Source: an uncultured Alphaproteobacteria bacterium (GTDB lineage Bacteria; Pseudomonadota; Alphaproteobacteria; Rs-D84). Taken from it: a DNA stretch of 64,000 nucleotides. Below are positions 45,301 through 52,775 of this stretch, piece by piece. The stretch is from contig CAJOGD010000004.1 in the NCBI GenBank assembly GCA_905233975.1, positions 186,001 through 250,000 of the forward strand, read 5' to 3'. A program made the position numbers and the translations under genes. Under the pieces are notes generated by a model. It did not search any database. It was not told the DNA's origin and saw only the letters and a list, made by a program, of their open reading frames with translations. Every line of letters begins with the position of its first letter. Positions within the stretch are counted from its first letter, which is position 1.

Positions 45301-45885
45301 TTGGTGCTTGATACCGAAGGGTATTCGAACACCGGTGGCCAGCAATCCAAGGCGACGCCGTTCGGTGCAAGTATGAAATTCGCAATCGGTGGAAAAAATC
45401 ACGCAAAGAAAGATTTGGGTATGATTGCGATGATGTCGGGTGCGTATGTCGCGCAAATTGCGATTGGTGCGAACCCGGTTCAGGCAGCACGCGCCTTTCG
45501 CGAGGCGGAATCTTTCAACGGCCCGTCAATAATACTTGCGTATGCGCCATGTATTGCACATGGGTTTGCGCTACAGAACGGCCCCGAACACCAAATGCAA
45601 ATGGTGAATACGGGTGCGTGGCCGCTGTATCGGTTTGATCCGCGTCTGATTGTCGAAGGGCACAATCCGTTGGTGATGGATTCAAATGTGGATAATTTGG
45701 CGCCATTGGAAGACTTCCTTAAGACCGAAACGCGGTTTGGTGCGGCGCGGGCGGCAAATCCGAACTTTGATAAATTGGTCGAATATGCCAAGGAAAATAA
45801 CGAGTATCGCACGCAACTGAAAAAATACATCGCGCACTTTGCAATGATGCAGGCGAATACGGTCAAAGAAAACGGCGAGGGATAG
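42385..45885 (+). CDS. nifJ: Pyruvate:ferredoxin (flavodoxin) oxidoreductase
   Basis: PFOR oxidises pyruvate to acetyl-CoA and CO2, passing electrons to ferredoxin or flavodoxin. It is oxygen-sensitive and typical of anaerobic metabolism. The 1166-residue single-chain form has the pyrimidine-side domain near the N-terminus (YPITPSSTMGELADEW). A two-cluster ferredoxin domain follows (CIQCGRCSMLCPH at about 685, CTGCGLCVKNCP at about 744). The proximal cluster Cys lie in CAGCGETPY and NATGCSSIYG, and the TPP/Mg site is GGDGWAYDIGYGG (about 947). All four cluster-binding segments are intact and the length is normal. It is monocistronic with its own promoter and AAGGGGA before the start. Confidence 0.98.
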   Translation: MANLIVDGNWAAADVAYRCVDFAAIYPITPSSTMGELADEWSFQHKKNIWGAIPQIIEMESEGGAAGAMHGALQMGALSTTFTASQGLLLMIPNMYKIAGEQTPFVMHVAARALATHALSIFGDHSDVMAVRSTGFALLSSHNVQQAHDMAAIAHAATIRARVPFLHFFDGFRTSHEESRLNRIDDDVLRKMIPEDVVARYHASGMNPDNPTVRGTAQNPDVYFQGREAANELYAATPKIVAECMEEFANLTGRKYGLVEYVGDKNAENVIVALGSACETIEETIAHLPGGFGLVKIHLYRPFPVDAFLAALPKTVRQIAVLDRTKEPGAVGEPLYVDVKSVVGDRAAVFGGRYGLGSKEFKPRDVAAVFENMKRKTLHHNFTVGIDDDLTGLSLKTDPAFSIEDPNFKTAILYGIGSDGTVGAVKNIVKIVGENSDLYPQSYAVYDSKKSGGLTASHIRFSDKPIQSQYLVEVADFISVSNFMIAQRFDVFRGLRAGGVVMINTSMAPDVAFANLPRAVQEHLMRIRANVYFLDANGAAAELGLGNRINTFIMLNFFNLTKVIDPAVAAESAKTAIEKTYKKKGMDVVQANWAAVDSAAKYLRHFDMPSSVSNFAPDFVPAMTADAPNIIAGTLGEMAAGRGDAIPVSRFRVGSEFGAGQYPVGTSKYEKRAVATRVAKCDLEKCIQCGRCSMLCPHAAIRIKALTPDQVDAARARGVTVVPMKTPELGPDMYFTIAISPADCTGCGLCVKNCPVGALAMVDANSDDQRAFDETVKLPDTPREKLNLNLPKHIELLPHYFEFPGACAGCGETPYIKMMAHLFGDHMVVANATGCSSIYGANLPTTPWTCDANGRGPAWSNSLFEDNAEYGLGMRVALNQRRDMLRGLLFELGVENVEEIFAETDIEKQRAIKNDLAKKLEKIDSPDARLAISMLGDVVQKSVWIVGGDGWAYDIGYGGLDHVLHSGENVNILVLDTEGYSNTGGQQSKATPFGASMKFAIGGKNHAKKDLGMIAMMSGAYVAQIAIGANPVQAARAFREAESFNGPSIILAYAPCIAHGFALQNGPEHQMQMVNTGAWPLYRFDPRLIVEGHNPLVMDSNVDNLAPLEDFLKTETRFGAARAANPNFDKLVEYAKENNEYRTQLKKYIAHFAMMQANTVKENGEG

Positions 45886-45974
45886 TTATTTATGGCGTTT
45901 GAAGCGTTTGAAAAAAGCATTGCAAAAAATGAAAAAACAGTTAGAATGAACATGTTACCAAGAGGAGTCATAAG

Positions 45975-47024
45975 ATGAAAAAAATAATTTTGCTTTTATT
46001 GTGTGTTGTGATGTCTGCGTGCGGGCCTAAGGGCCGTCAACACGCGTATGTTTTGCCGGATAATGTAGAAAGCAAGGTAGAATCTTTGCAGTTAGATTTG
46101 GCCAGGGCGCCAAAAGCGAAAAAGGTTCTTGCTGATGAGGACAGGCCATTACAGGAGTTGTTTGAAAAATCAGAATTACGAATTGTGAATGACAACTTTC
46201 GTGTCCGTGTGCCACCAGAATTGGTAGAAAAATACAATGCAGGGGGCTATAAGGCAAAGTTGGGATTATTACACGCCGGTATCATAGATGAATTGTTATC
46301 TGTTTTTGACGGTTTCTTCGATAACAAGCCTATTTTTTATACGTACATTATTCCAGAGGATATGAGTAAAAAGTATGCCGGCCATCCAATTCCAGGGTTT
46401 GATGACGATGGGTTTAGTATGGCATATGGTACGTGGCCAGGTGGCGAAGCTTGGCTTGATTATATTCCGGTTCGTATCAATATTATGCATGAGTATGCAC
46501 ATTTGATTCAGGAAAACTTTAATGCATCAAAACATGAATTGTTCACCGAAGGGTTCGCAGATGTTGTGCCGTTGTATATTTTGGGTTATGAATCAAAATA
46601 TCCAGAATATGTACAACGTGTTGCCGATACAGAAATTTATTCTGTAAATGATTTGCTTGCAAAAGTAGATATGTATGAAAACGATGCGCCCGATGAAATA
46701 TGCAGTTTTCGAAAAACATATATTTCGTCATATGCCTTGGTTCGGACAATTTTGGAAAAGATAGAAGAAAAATTTGATATGACGAAAGAAGAGGCGGTTA
46801 AGTTATACCTGAATATATATGCGATGAGCCCAGAGACAAATCAGGAAAAACTTGGACCAAATCCAGATAAAAATAGTAAGGAATGGGAAGAAGCCCGGGT
46901 CCAAGATAGCCGCGTGTTGATTGAAAATTTTGCGAGATTGTTAGATATGGATGCGGACAAATTGCTTAATACAACCGAATATCAACAGGAAGTATTGCAA
47001 GAAATAAGAAAACTGTCGGAATAA
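45975..47024 (+). CDS. Lipoprotein with HExxH zinc-peptidase motif and BamE-like N-terminus
   Basis: This 349-residue lipoprotein has the lipobox VMSAC. Its mature N-terminus (QHAYVLPDNVESKVESLQ) resembles the start of the BamE-like protein encoded next (HRGYVFPDDLETQVASIK). A gluzincin-type site follows: HEYAHLIQE (about residue 174) with a downstream EGFADV that could supply the third zinc ligand, as in the M1/M4/M61-like fold. Substrate unknown; a periplasmic metallopeptidase of outer-membrane proteins is plausible but inferred. The promoter is TTGCAA (45920) and TAGAAT (45942). The site GAGGAG precedes the ATG. Probably co-transcribed with the BamE-like gene 25 bases downstream. Confidence 0.8.
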   Translation: MKKIILLLLCVVMSACGPKGRQHAYVLPDNVESKVESLQLDLARAPKAKKVLADEDRPLQELFEKSELRIVNDNFRVRVPPELVEKYNAGGYKAKLGLLHAGIIDELLSVFDGFFDNKPIFYTYIIPEDMSKKYAGHPIPGFDDDGFSMAYGTWPGGEAWLDYIPVRINIMHEYAHLIQENFNASKHELFTEGFADVVPLYILGYESKYPEYVQRVADTEIYSVNDLLAKVDMYENDAPDEICSFRKTYISSYALVRTILEKIEEKFDMTKEEAVKLYLNIYAMSPETNQEKLGPNPDKNSKEWEEARVQDSRVLIENFARLLDMDADKLLNTTEYQQEVLQEIRKLSE

Positions 47025-47049
47025 ATATGCCACCAGGGGGAGACAAAAG

Positions 47050-47478
47050 ATGAGAAAAATAATTTTGATTCTGGCGTTGACGCTTTGCGCATGTACTTTT
47101 CAGACGAAACATCGCGGCTATGTTTTCCCGGACGATTTGGAAACCCAGGTTGCAAGCATAAAAACCACAAAGCAATTGGAAGATATAATTGGTTCGCCCC
47201 AGGTTAAAACCGTCTATGGCGATGAGGTTTGGATTTATTTTGGCGAAGATGAAAACTATCATGGGCCGTTCCCGCTATCGTATGATAAAAAGACCGTTTT
47301 GCTTGCGTGGGTGCGTGGTGGCCGCGTGACCAAGACGCAAATTTTGCACGATGCCGATTTGCCCGATGTCAAAATTGATTCGGACGAAACCGAAATCCCG
47401 GCGGCGATTGAACTGAACGCGTTGCAAGAATTGTTTAACAATATCGGTCGGTTTAGCCCGGGGGCACTGGGGCAATAA
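47050..47478 (+). CDS. bamE: BamE/SmpA-like outer-membrane lipoprotein
   Basis: BamE is a small lipoprotein of the BAM complex that inserts outer-membrane proteins. The 142-residue product has a lipobox in LTLCAC and the usual mature start with GYVFPDDLETQVASI. The fold continues with LEDIIGSPQVKTVYGDEVWIYF, matching the strand after the short helix, and a charged C-terminal extension. The length is slightly above E. coli BamE (113). It follows the metallopeptidase lipoprotein closely, and GGGGGAGA precedes the start. The assignment rests on the lipobox, position and the G-(S/T)-P and Y-(V/I) patterns; other SmpA/OmlA paralogs cannot be excluded. Confidence 0.8.
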   Translation: MRKIILILALTLCACTFQTKHRGYVFPDDLETQVASIKTTKQLEDIIGSPQVKTVYGDEVWIYFGEDENYHGPFPLSYDKKTVLLAWVRGGRVTKTQILHDADLPDVKIDSDETEIPAAIELNALQELFNNIGRFSPGALGQ

Positions 47479-47538
47479 AAACATTGTTTGCAAAAAAGTT
47501 GAAAAACGTGTAAAATGGATTCCAAAGGGAATGCAGAG

Positions 47539-48075
47539 ATGAGGAAAGTTTTATTTTTGTGTTTGGTTTGTGTATCTGGATCGGCATTGGCGGGCGATTG
47601 TGGGCCGGGCTATGTCTTGGTCGATAGGGCCAAGATTGACGGTGTCACCGCGCGGGAATGCCAAAAACTTTGGTGTGTGGATTTGGAAACCGGGCGTTCG
47701 ATGGGAACGGGCGATCGGGCGGCGAATGGGTATGTCGCGACGGCGGCCCCGGTTGAACTGTGTGATGCGAACGGTGGGTGCGTTGAATGCTTTGGCGACC
47801 GTAAATGGTGTGCGGGTGCGCCAAAGGGTGTTTGGAATCCGGAATATGGCGCATATACGCGTGGCGGTGCGGATTCGGCCACATATACATCGGTGCAAAA
47901 GGGTGGGTGCTTTAATTGGAACCTTGAAAAGCCGGTATGTCCCGAAGGCGAGGATGCAATTTTACAAGATGGCGAGTGGGTTTGCGCAATAAGGGTGTCG
48001 GGTTCCGGCGGTACCGGTCGGGCGCCGGCGGTGCGACGGACCGGGACGCGGTTGCGCGGGACACTGAAAAGGTAA
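47539..48075 (+). CDS. Small cysteine-rich exported protein
   Basis: The 178-residue product starts MRKVLFLCLVCVSGSALA and is cut near AGD. The mature part has ten or more Cys (CGPGYVL, CQKLWCVD, GGCVECFGDRKWC, PVCPEGED), suggesting several disulphides. The C-terminus is Arg/Gly/Thr-rich. No family is recognised. The CGPGYVL and CPEG pattern recalls the Cys-rich exported proteins at 393-4538 and 55273, so it may be part of a lineage-specific group. The promoter is TTGCAA (47488) and TAAAAT (47511). The ATG at 47539 follows AGAG. Confidence 0.65.
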   Translation: MRKVLFLCLVCVSGSALAGDCGPGYVLVDRAKIDGVTARECQKLWCVDLETGRSMGTGDRAANGYVATAAPVELCDANGGCVECFGDRKWCAGAPKGVWNPEYGAYTRGGADSATYTSVQKGGCFNWNLEKPVCPEGEDAILQDGEWVCAIRVSGSGGTGRAPAVRRTGTRLRGTLKR

Positions 48076-48199
48076 ACTGTCGTCATTTTGACTAAGATTC
48101 TTTTCGGGCGATTTTTTTGCCAGTTTGATTTGTTTTTCTAATATTTTTGTGTTATAATGGACGCCGAACAGGGAGAATGGCAATAAAAAGAGTGCGATA

Positions 48200-48772
48200 A
48201 TGCCAAGTAAGAAGTTAGACTTTAAAACGGGCCAGTATGTTGTTTATCCAACCCAGGGGGTGGGGCGGTTAGTGCGTACCGAAGAGCAGGTTATTGCCGG
48301 TCAAAAGATTAAAATGTTGGTCATCGATTTTGAAAAAAGTCGCATGACTTTGCGCGTTCCGTTGGAACGGGCGGAAATTTCGGGGCTGCGGCCGTTGTCG
48401 TCCGCGCGCAAGATGGACGAAGCGATTGCGTCGGCCAAAGGCAAGGCGGGGGCCAAACGTATGATTTGGGCACGTCGCGCCGCGCAATATGAAGAAAATA
48501 TAAATTCGGGCGATCCCATGAAATTGGCAGAGGTTGTCCGCGATCTGCAACGGCGCAATCCTACCGATACGATTCCTTTTTCGGCGCGGCGGTTGTATAT
48601 GCGCGCGTTGGAACGTATGGCCCAGGAATTCGCCGTTCTGCATAAAATGGATGTCGAAGCCGCGTCCGAAAAGATAGAAGATATTATCGGTGTTCCAAAA
48701 GAAATCGACCTGAATGCCGTCGAAGAAGATGAAGAGGAGACCGAAGAATTTCCCGATAATGACGAGAATTAG
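48200..48772 (+). CDS. CarD-family transcription regulator
   Basis: CarD/CdnL proteins bind RNA polymerase and stabilise open promoter complexes. The 190-residue protein has the N-terminal RNAP-interaction domain (FKTGQYVVYPTQGVGRLV, IDFEKSRMTLRVPL) and a helical DNA-binding C-terminal domain (WARRAAQYEENINSGDPMKLAEVVRDL, RRLYMRALERMAQEFAVL), ending in a very acidic tail (EEDEEETEEFPDNDEN). Alphaproteobacteria commonly have CdnL. The promoter is TTGTTT (48130) and TATAAT (48153). It is monocistronic with a strong terminator. Confidence 0.95.
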   Translation: MPSKKLDFKTGQYVVYPTQGVGRLVRTEEQVIAGQKIKMLVIDFEKSRMTLRVPLERAEISGLRPLSSARKMDEAIASAKGKAGAKRMIWARRAAQYEENINSGDPMKLAEVVRDLQRRNPTDTIPFSARRLYMRALERMAQEFAVLHKMDVEAASEKIEDIIGVPKEIDLNAVEEDEEETEEFPDNDEN

Positions 48773-48801
48773 AAAACGCCCCAAAGGGGCGTTTTTTTTT
48801 A
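48773..48801 (+). terminator. Terminator after carD
   Basis: AAACGCCCCAAAGGGGCGTT followed by T7. Confidence 0.88.
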
Positions 48802-48932
48802 GTGGTTAGTGCGGGCGCGTTGCGCCCGTTTCCTTTTTACACCAAGCCGGTGCGACGCACTGGCGCAGTCGCGACGTAGCGTTTATCACACGAAGTTTTA
48901 ACGAAGTGTGATAGCGGAGGCGGATTTTTCGC

Positions 48933-49151
48933 TTGTGTTTTATTTTCGTTTTCTGATATACTGGTCTTGCCGGTGGGTGTTTCGCCGGTGGGGTGTCAAG
49001 ACCCGTTTTAGCGATGCCGGTTTTCGGCGAAAACTCCAGCCAATGTGTTGGAGGGTTGTGAATAATGTGGGGCCTGGCCCCGTCAAAATAAGCACACAAT
49101 TTCGCTAAAATTGTCTTGAACCTCCAACCACACGTTTTCGGTGGTGTTTTT
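48933..49151 (+). ncRNA. Structured RNA family 1, copy c, with promoter
   Basis: Promoter TTGTGT (48933) and TATACT (48957). Helices: CCGGTG with CGCCGG; long-range TCAAGAC (48996-49002) with GTCTTGA (49113-49119), and TTTTAGCG (49006-49013) with CGCTAAAA (49103-49110); GCCG/CGGC hairpin; CTCCAG with TTGGAG; GGGGC/GCCCC apical hairpin. TTGGAGG (49048-49054) can also pair with CCTCCAA (49121-49127), which abuts the terminator arm ACCAC (49127-49131); GTGGT (49141-49145) and T5 follow. It precedes surface protein member 5. Confidence 0.75.
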
Positions 49152-49164
49152 CATTAGTGGTCAA

Positions 49165-49305
49165 CGCCGTTATTCCGGCGAAAGCCGGAATCCTATCGGA
49201 AGTGTCGCGGACCAAAGCCGCGGAAAGCCCAGGGAGATACCGCGTGAAATCACCCACAAAAAACGCCATGCGTTTTTCGCGGGACCCGATACGGCGGTAT
49301 GACGA
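49165..49305 (+). repeat. Dispersed palindromic repeat block
   Basis: GTTATTCCGGCG...GCCGGAATCC and the CCGCGTGAAATCACCC arm with GCGGGACCCGATACGGCGG, immediately before the member 5 ribosome site. Confidence 0.65.
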
Positions 49306-49328
49306 AAAAAAAAGAAAAGGAGAGCGAT

Positions 49329-50453
49329 ATGCAATTGAAAAAGTTTTTGTTGTTTGGGTTAATTGCGGCGGTGTTGCCGGCGGTGGCCGAAGAAGCCGCG
49401 GACCGCAAAACCGCAACGTCGTTGAAATATGTCACACACGAATTGGACACGCTTCAAAACAAATTCGACGCGGAACAAAACAAAGCCATGGAATACACCA
49501 ATGCGGCCGGAACGGTGCAAAAGCGCGCCGTCACATCGGAACTGGGGACCAGCACGTCCGACACATCACTTCCCATGGTTGGTGGGGTGAATACAAAATT
49601 AAATCAGAAACAGGACGACATCGCCGCGGTTAACGACCACACCGCCGTCACATACACTGGGCAACCCGGCGGTATCGGCCAAAAGGGAATTTATCAAACA
49701 ACCGGCACATACGCGGAACAAAGAAATGACCTGATTGACGCAAAAACATTCAATGCGGCATTAAAGAATGGTCTTGATAGTGAATTTGTATGTAGGGAAG
49801 ACAACCGCGATCCGGTGTCCGGACTTTGTTGGCTTTATACGATACATAATACATACGAAGAATCCGCACAGCCTTATGTTTCGGCGACCGGCACCGTTGT
49901 CCAAGATGGCACCCCGACACCAACGAATCCAATTTATCCCGTTTTCTATCGCCAGGGCGATATGGTATTGCGCAAAGTCGGTGACTATGCCGATTCATTC
50001 GACGCCACAACACATAAAATCACAAGACGCGTTGGTGTAAAAGTACTTGATGGGACGGAAAATTGGAGCCTACAAACATACCCTAACTATGTAATGGATG
50101 GTGCCACAACTTTTTGGAATGTCGGTGCAATACAGGACAACTTGTCGGTGAGGGCAGAAAGACCAGCTATTGGAATAAGTAACTATTTAATTAATGCGCC
50201 TGTGTCCTCAGCAGGCTCGACTCCTAAAATAGCTAACAGTTTTTCTATTGGTTCAACTGCACACACTGTTCATACTTTATGGATGCGTATAGAAGGGGAA
50301 AAAACTGTTGCCGAATGGAAACAATGGCTTGCCGACCAATACAACGCCGGCACGCCTGTGACAGTGTATTATCCACTCGCCACACCGGTGGAAGAGGATT
50401 GGACCGAAACAACGTATAATGAAAACGTCTATATCCCCCAGAATCAGAATTAG
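49329..50453 (+). CDS. Head-conserved surface protein, member 5, with phage-fibre-like tail
   Basis: This 374-residue exported protein starts MQLKKFLLFGLIAAVLPAVA after GGAGAGCG. It has the family head to about residue 178 (one change, DTLQ for DTRQ). The tail is not the concanavalin-like module of other members. It starts YEESAQPYVSATGTVVQDG and includes GDMVLRKVGDYADSFD, ITRRVGVKVLDGTENW and EWKQWLADQYNAGTPVTVYY, patterns I associate with Firmicutes prophage tail-fibre and surface proteins. It ends VYIPQNQN, with one residue after the shared tail. The same head with an unrelated tail strongly suggests modular exchange. The gene is preceded by a family-1 RNA. Confidence 0.8.
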   Translation: MQLKKFLLFGLIAAVLPAVAEEAADRKTATSLKYVTHELDTLQNKFDAEQNKAMEYTNAAGTVQKRAVTSELGTSTSDTSLPMVGGVNTKLNQKQDDIAAVNDHTAVTYTGQPGGIGQKGIYQTTGTYAEQRNDLIDAKTFNAALKNGLDSEFVCREDNRDPVSGLCWLYTIHNTYEESAQPYVSATGTVVQDGTPTPTNPIYPVFYRQGDMVLRKVGDYADSFDATTHKITRRVGVKVLDGTENWSLQTYPNYVMDGATTFWNVGAIQDNLSVRAERPAIGISNYLINAPVSSAGSTPKIANSFSIGSTAHTVHTLWMRIEGEKTVAEWKQWLADQYNAGTPVTVYYPLATPVEEDWTETTYNENVYIPQNQN

Positions 50454-50539
50454 TGTAAGTGTTAGTGACTAGTTAGTGGGTCGGGAACACAAACGGGCGC
50501 AACGCGCCCGCACTAATCGCTTACACTAACACTTATCAC

Positions 50540-51268
50540 TTACATTGTGAAATCTTCGCCCAGATATACTTTTTTCACCATTTTGTCACGAATGATTTCG
50601 GCACTGGTTCCATGTTTTAAAATCATGCCGTCGTGCAAGACATAACTGCGGTCCGTAATGCCCAATGTTTCGCGGACATTATGGTCGGTAATAATCACGC
50701 CCAGACCACGATTCTTTAATTGCGAAACCAAACTTCGAATTTCGTTCACCGCGATTGGGTCGATTCCGGCAAATGGTTCGTCCAATAATATGAATTTTGG
50801 ATCGTTGGCCAATGCGCGTGCGATTTCTACGCGGCGGCGTTCGCCCCCGGACAACGATGTTGCCGGGCTGTGCCGCAGGTGTGATATAGAAAATTCTTCA
50901 AGCAAAGCGTCCAATTTTTGTTTGCGAATTTTTTTGTCGGGTTCTACAACCTCTAGGATAGCCATGATGTTTTGTTCGACACTAAGGCCACGAAACACAC
51001 TGTTTTCCTGGGGCAGATAGCCGATGTGCAAACGGGCGCGTTGATAAAATGGCAGGTTGGTTATATCTTGGGAATTCAAGAATATTCGGCCGCGGGTTGC
51101 GTCAAGTTGGCCCGTTATGCAATAAAAGGCCGTCGTTTTTCCCGCGCCGTTCGGCCCCAGCAGGCCGACAGATTCCCCCTGGCGCGCAATCATCGATATA
51201 TCGCGCAGAACAACGCGACGCCCGTATGATTTTGACAAATGTTCAATTTTTAATACAGATTGCTTCAT
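50540..51268 (-). CDS. lptB: LPS export ATPase LptB
   Basis: LptB is the cytoplasmic ATPase that powers transport of lipopolysaccharide from the inner membrane by LptBFGC. The 242-residue protein has Walker A GPNGAGKTT, the Q-loop in YLPQENSVFRG, signature LSGGERRRVEIARAL, Walker B FILLDEPFAGID and the switch His in ITDHNVRETLG, plus the LptB-type C-terminus. I start at the ATG at 51268 (GGTGAG upstream); the frame reaches a GTG at 51283 that overlaps lptC. It lies 4 bases after lptC. The usual intervening lptA is absent. Confidence 0.96.
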   Translation of the reverse strand: MKQSVLKIEHLSKSYGRRVVLRDISMIARQGESVGLLGPNGAGKTTAFYCITGQLDATRGRIFLNSQDITNLPFYQRARLHIGYLPQENSVFRGLSVEQNIMAILEVVEPDKKIRKQKLDALLEEFSISHLRHSPATSLSGGERRRVEIARALANDPKFILLDEPFAGIDPIAVNEIRSLVSQLKNRGLGVIITDHNVRETLGITDRSYVLHDGMILKHGTSAEIIRDKMVKKVYLGEDFTM

Positions 51269-51272
51269 TTTA

Positions 51273-51761
51273 TTACTCACCAATTCGTAGTATTAATTCA
51301 GGTGTTTGTATGTTGTGACCGTCTTTCTTTGAAATTATATTCACATTTCCAACAAGTTGCAAAGTTTTTGTTTTAATGTTGTATTCACCCGCGTCCGCGG
51401 AAAAAGTTATTTGATCCCGGGTGCCGTTTTGTATTTGTGTTGTATAGCCCGATATTTTTTCAAATATAATGATGTCGGGCTTGTCGAATGTGCGCCGTCC
51501 AATGGCCGCGGTCACTTTAAAAGGTTCGCCGTTGGTGTCGGTGCCAACAATAGATGCGCCGGACATTTTAAACTGGTTCTGTATTACATCGGTCATATTG
51601 ATAAACGCGATTGGTGTCCACAATAATTGACGCGTAAAAAGTGCGCCGGCCACCAACGCCGCAATCATTGTTATTCCCCAGCCTGTAAAGAAAAACTGCC
51701 ACAATCGTTGCCAGCGTCGATGGCGGTTGATGATTATCAAATTGCGTTTGTTTTCTTTCAT
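51273..51761 (-). CDS. lptC: LptC-like LPS transport protein
   Basis: LptC is a bitopic inner-membrane protein that passes LPS from LptBFG to LptA. The 162-residue product has a basic cytoplasmic tail (MKENKRNLIIINRHRRWQR), one TM helix (about 26-46) and a periplasmic domain of short beta strands (NQFKMSGASIVGTDTNGEPF, ITFSADAGEYNIKTKTLQLV), matching the LptC fold. It precedes lptB on the same strand. Similarity is at fold and context level, so some caution applies. It starts 98 bases from the divergent exported gene at 51860. Confidence 0.85.
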   Translation of the reverse strand: MKENKRNLIIINRHRRWQRLWQFFFTGWGITMIAALVAGALFTRQLLWTPIAFINMTDVIQNQFKMSGASIVGTDTNGEPFKVTAAIGRRTFDKPDIIIFEKISGYTTQIQNGTRDQITFSADAGEYNIKTKTLQLVGNVNIISKKDGHNIQTPELILRIGE

Positions 51762-51859
51762 ACGCGATATATTACATACTTATGAATCAAAAAGCAATTT
51801 TTTATATTTCTTCGTTTGTTTTTTTATGATATAATGTACGAAAGAGAGAGTTTAAATAT

Positions 51860-52693
51860 ATGGGAAAAATTAGGACATTTTTTTGTGCGTCGCTTGCGGT
51901 GTTTATGTGCGCGGGCGCGTTTGGCGCGTCGACTGGTTTGGTGCCGAAAAAGGCGGATTCTGTGGCAAAGCGTGATGCGTCCACATCGACAACATCCATG
52001 GGGGCAAGTTTGCTGCCTACGGCGCTTGGGCTTGTTAGTAATGTTATGCAATTAAGTCAACAGCAAAAGGCGCTTACGGCGGAATGTGAACCGACGGCAC
52101 GTGAATTGAACTTTGTGAACAGTATGATAAAAGAGTGGGCAAATGCCGGTGGGGCAAATCCATTTCTTTCTTCAAGCGGGATTCGTGCATGTGTGCCACC
52201 GGAAAATTATGCGGATTCTGTGCGTTATTCTGGAACGGGTGTGGCGATTGATAATTCTGCGATATGTTGGGATTCGTTCAAGGAGTCCGAGGCGCACAAT
52301 GCCGTTTGGGCCGGGTACCCAAAGGCGGCGGTGGCCGAATATTGCACAGATGGAACGGATAGCATTAGTGGGTGCAGTAGTAATAACCGCAAGAAAGTGA
52401 CGAATATGTGGACGCTTTTCGAAATGATTGATTTCGAAAACAAAGATTACACCCGGGGCGAGGCAACACAGGCCGCGGCGTTATTGCAAAAGGCGGCTAA
52501 TTGTTCGGGGACAAAACTTTCGGCGAAAAGGTTAGAAACTTTTGGCGGATTTATAACGGGAACAATAAGCAATCTTGGGCAACCGACAAATACGGGTTCT
52601 ATTATGAATGCGGTGTCCAGTATTGTCGGACAAAAGGGAATCGGGAACATCGGCGGCATTGCGACTGTGGCGGCCCAGTTCTTGGATAAATAG
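51860..52693 (+). CDS. Exported protein, 277 residues, unknown
   Basis: The signal peptide is MGKIRTFFCASLAVFMCAGAFGA. The mature part has a Gly/Ser-poor helical start (MGASLLPTALGLVSNVMQL), a Cys-containing middle (CEPTAREL, IRACVPPENYADSVRYSG, AICWDSF, SGCSSNNRK) and a Gly/Ile/Thr-rich C-terminus (FGGFITGTISNLGQ, GIGNIGGIATVAAQFL). The N-terminal helix and the Gly-rich C-terminus might insert into membranes. No family is recognised. It is divergent from lptC and lies upstream of the OmpA-like lipoprotein gene. Confidence 0.62.
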   Translation: MGKIRTFFCASLAVFMCAGAFGASTGLVPKKADSVAKRDASTSTTSMGASLLPTALGLVSNVMQLSQQQKALTAECEPTARELNFVNSMIKEWANAGGANPFLSSSGIRACVPPENYADSVRYSGTGVAIDNSAICWDSFKESEAHNAVWAGYPKAAVAEYCTDGTDSISGCSSNNRKKVTNMWTLFEMIDFENKDYTRGEATQAAALLQKAANCSGTKLSAKRLETFGGFITGTISNLGQPTNTGSIMNAVSSIVGQKGIGNIGGIATVAAQFLDK

Positions 52694-52718
52694 TAAAAAC
52701 ACATCGTGTTTTTTGCTT
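52693..52718 (+). terminator. Intrinsic terminator
   Basis: AAAACACATCGTGTTTTTT hairpin with T-rich tail directly after the stop codon at 52691-52693. Confidence 0.75.
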
Positions 52719-52775
52719 TACTAAAAATGTCAAAATATGTATAATATGCGACAAGGTAAGAGAAAGGATTTTTTT

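Noticed and set aside
8311-50453. Diversity-generating retroelement behind the variable tails
   Set aside because: No reverse transcriptase gene is visible and tails differ by whole modules, not by A-directed point changes in a short repeat.
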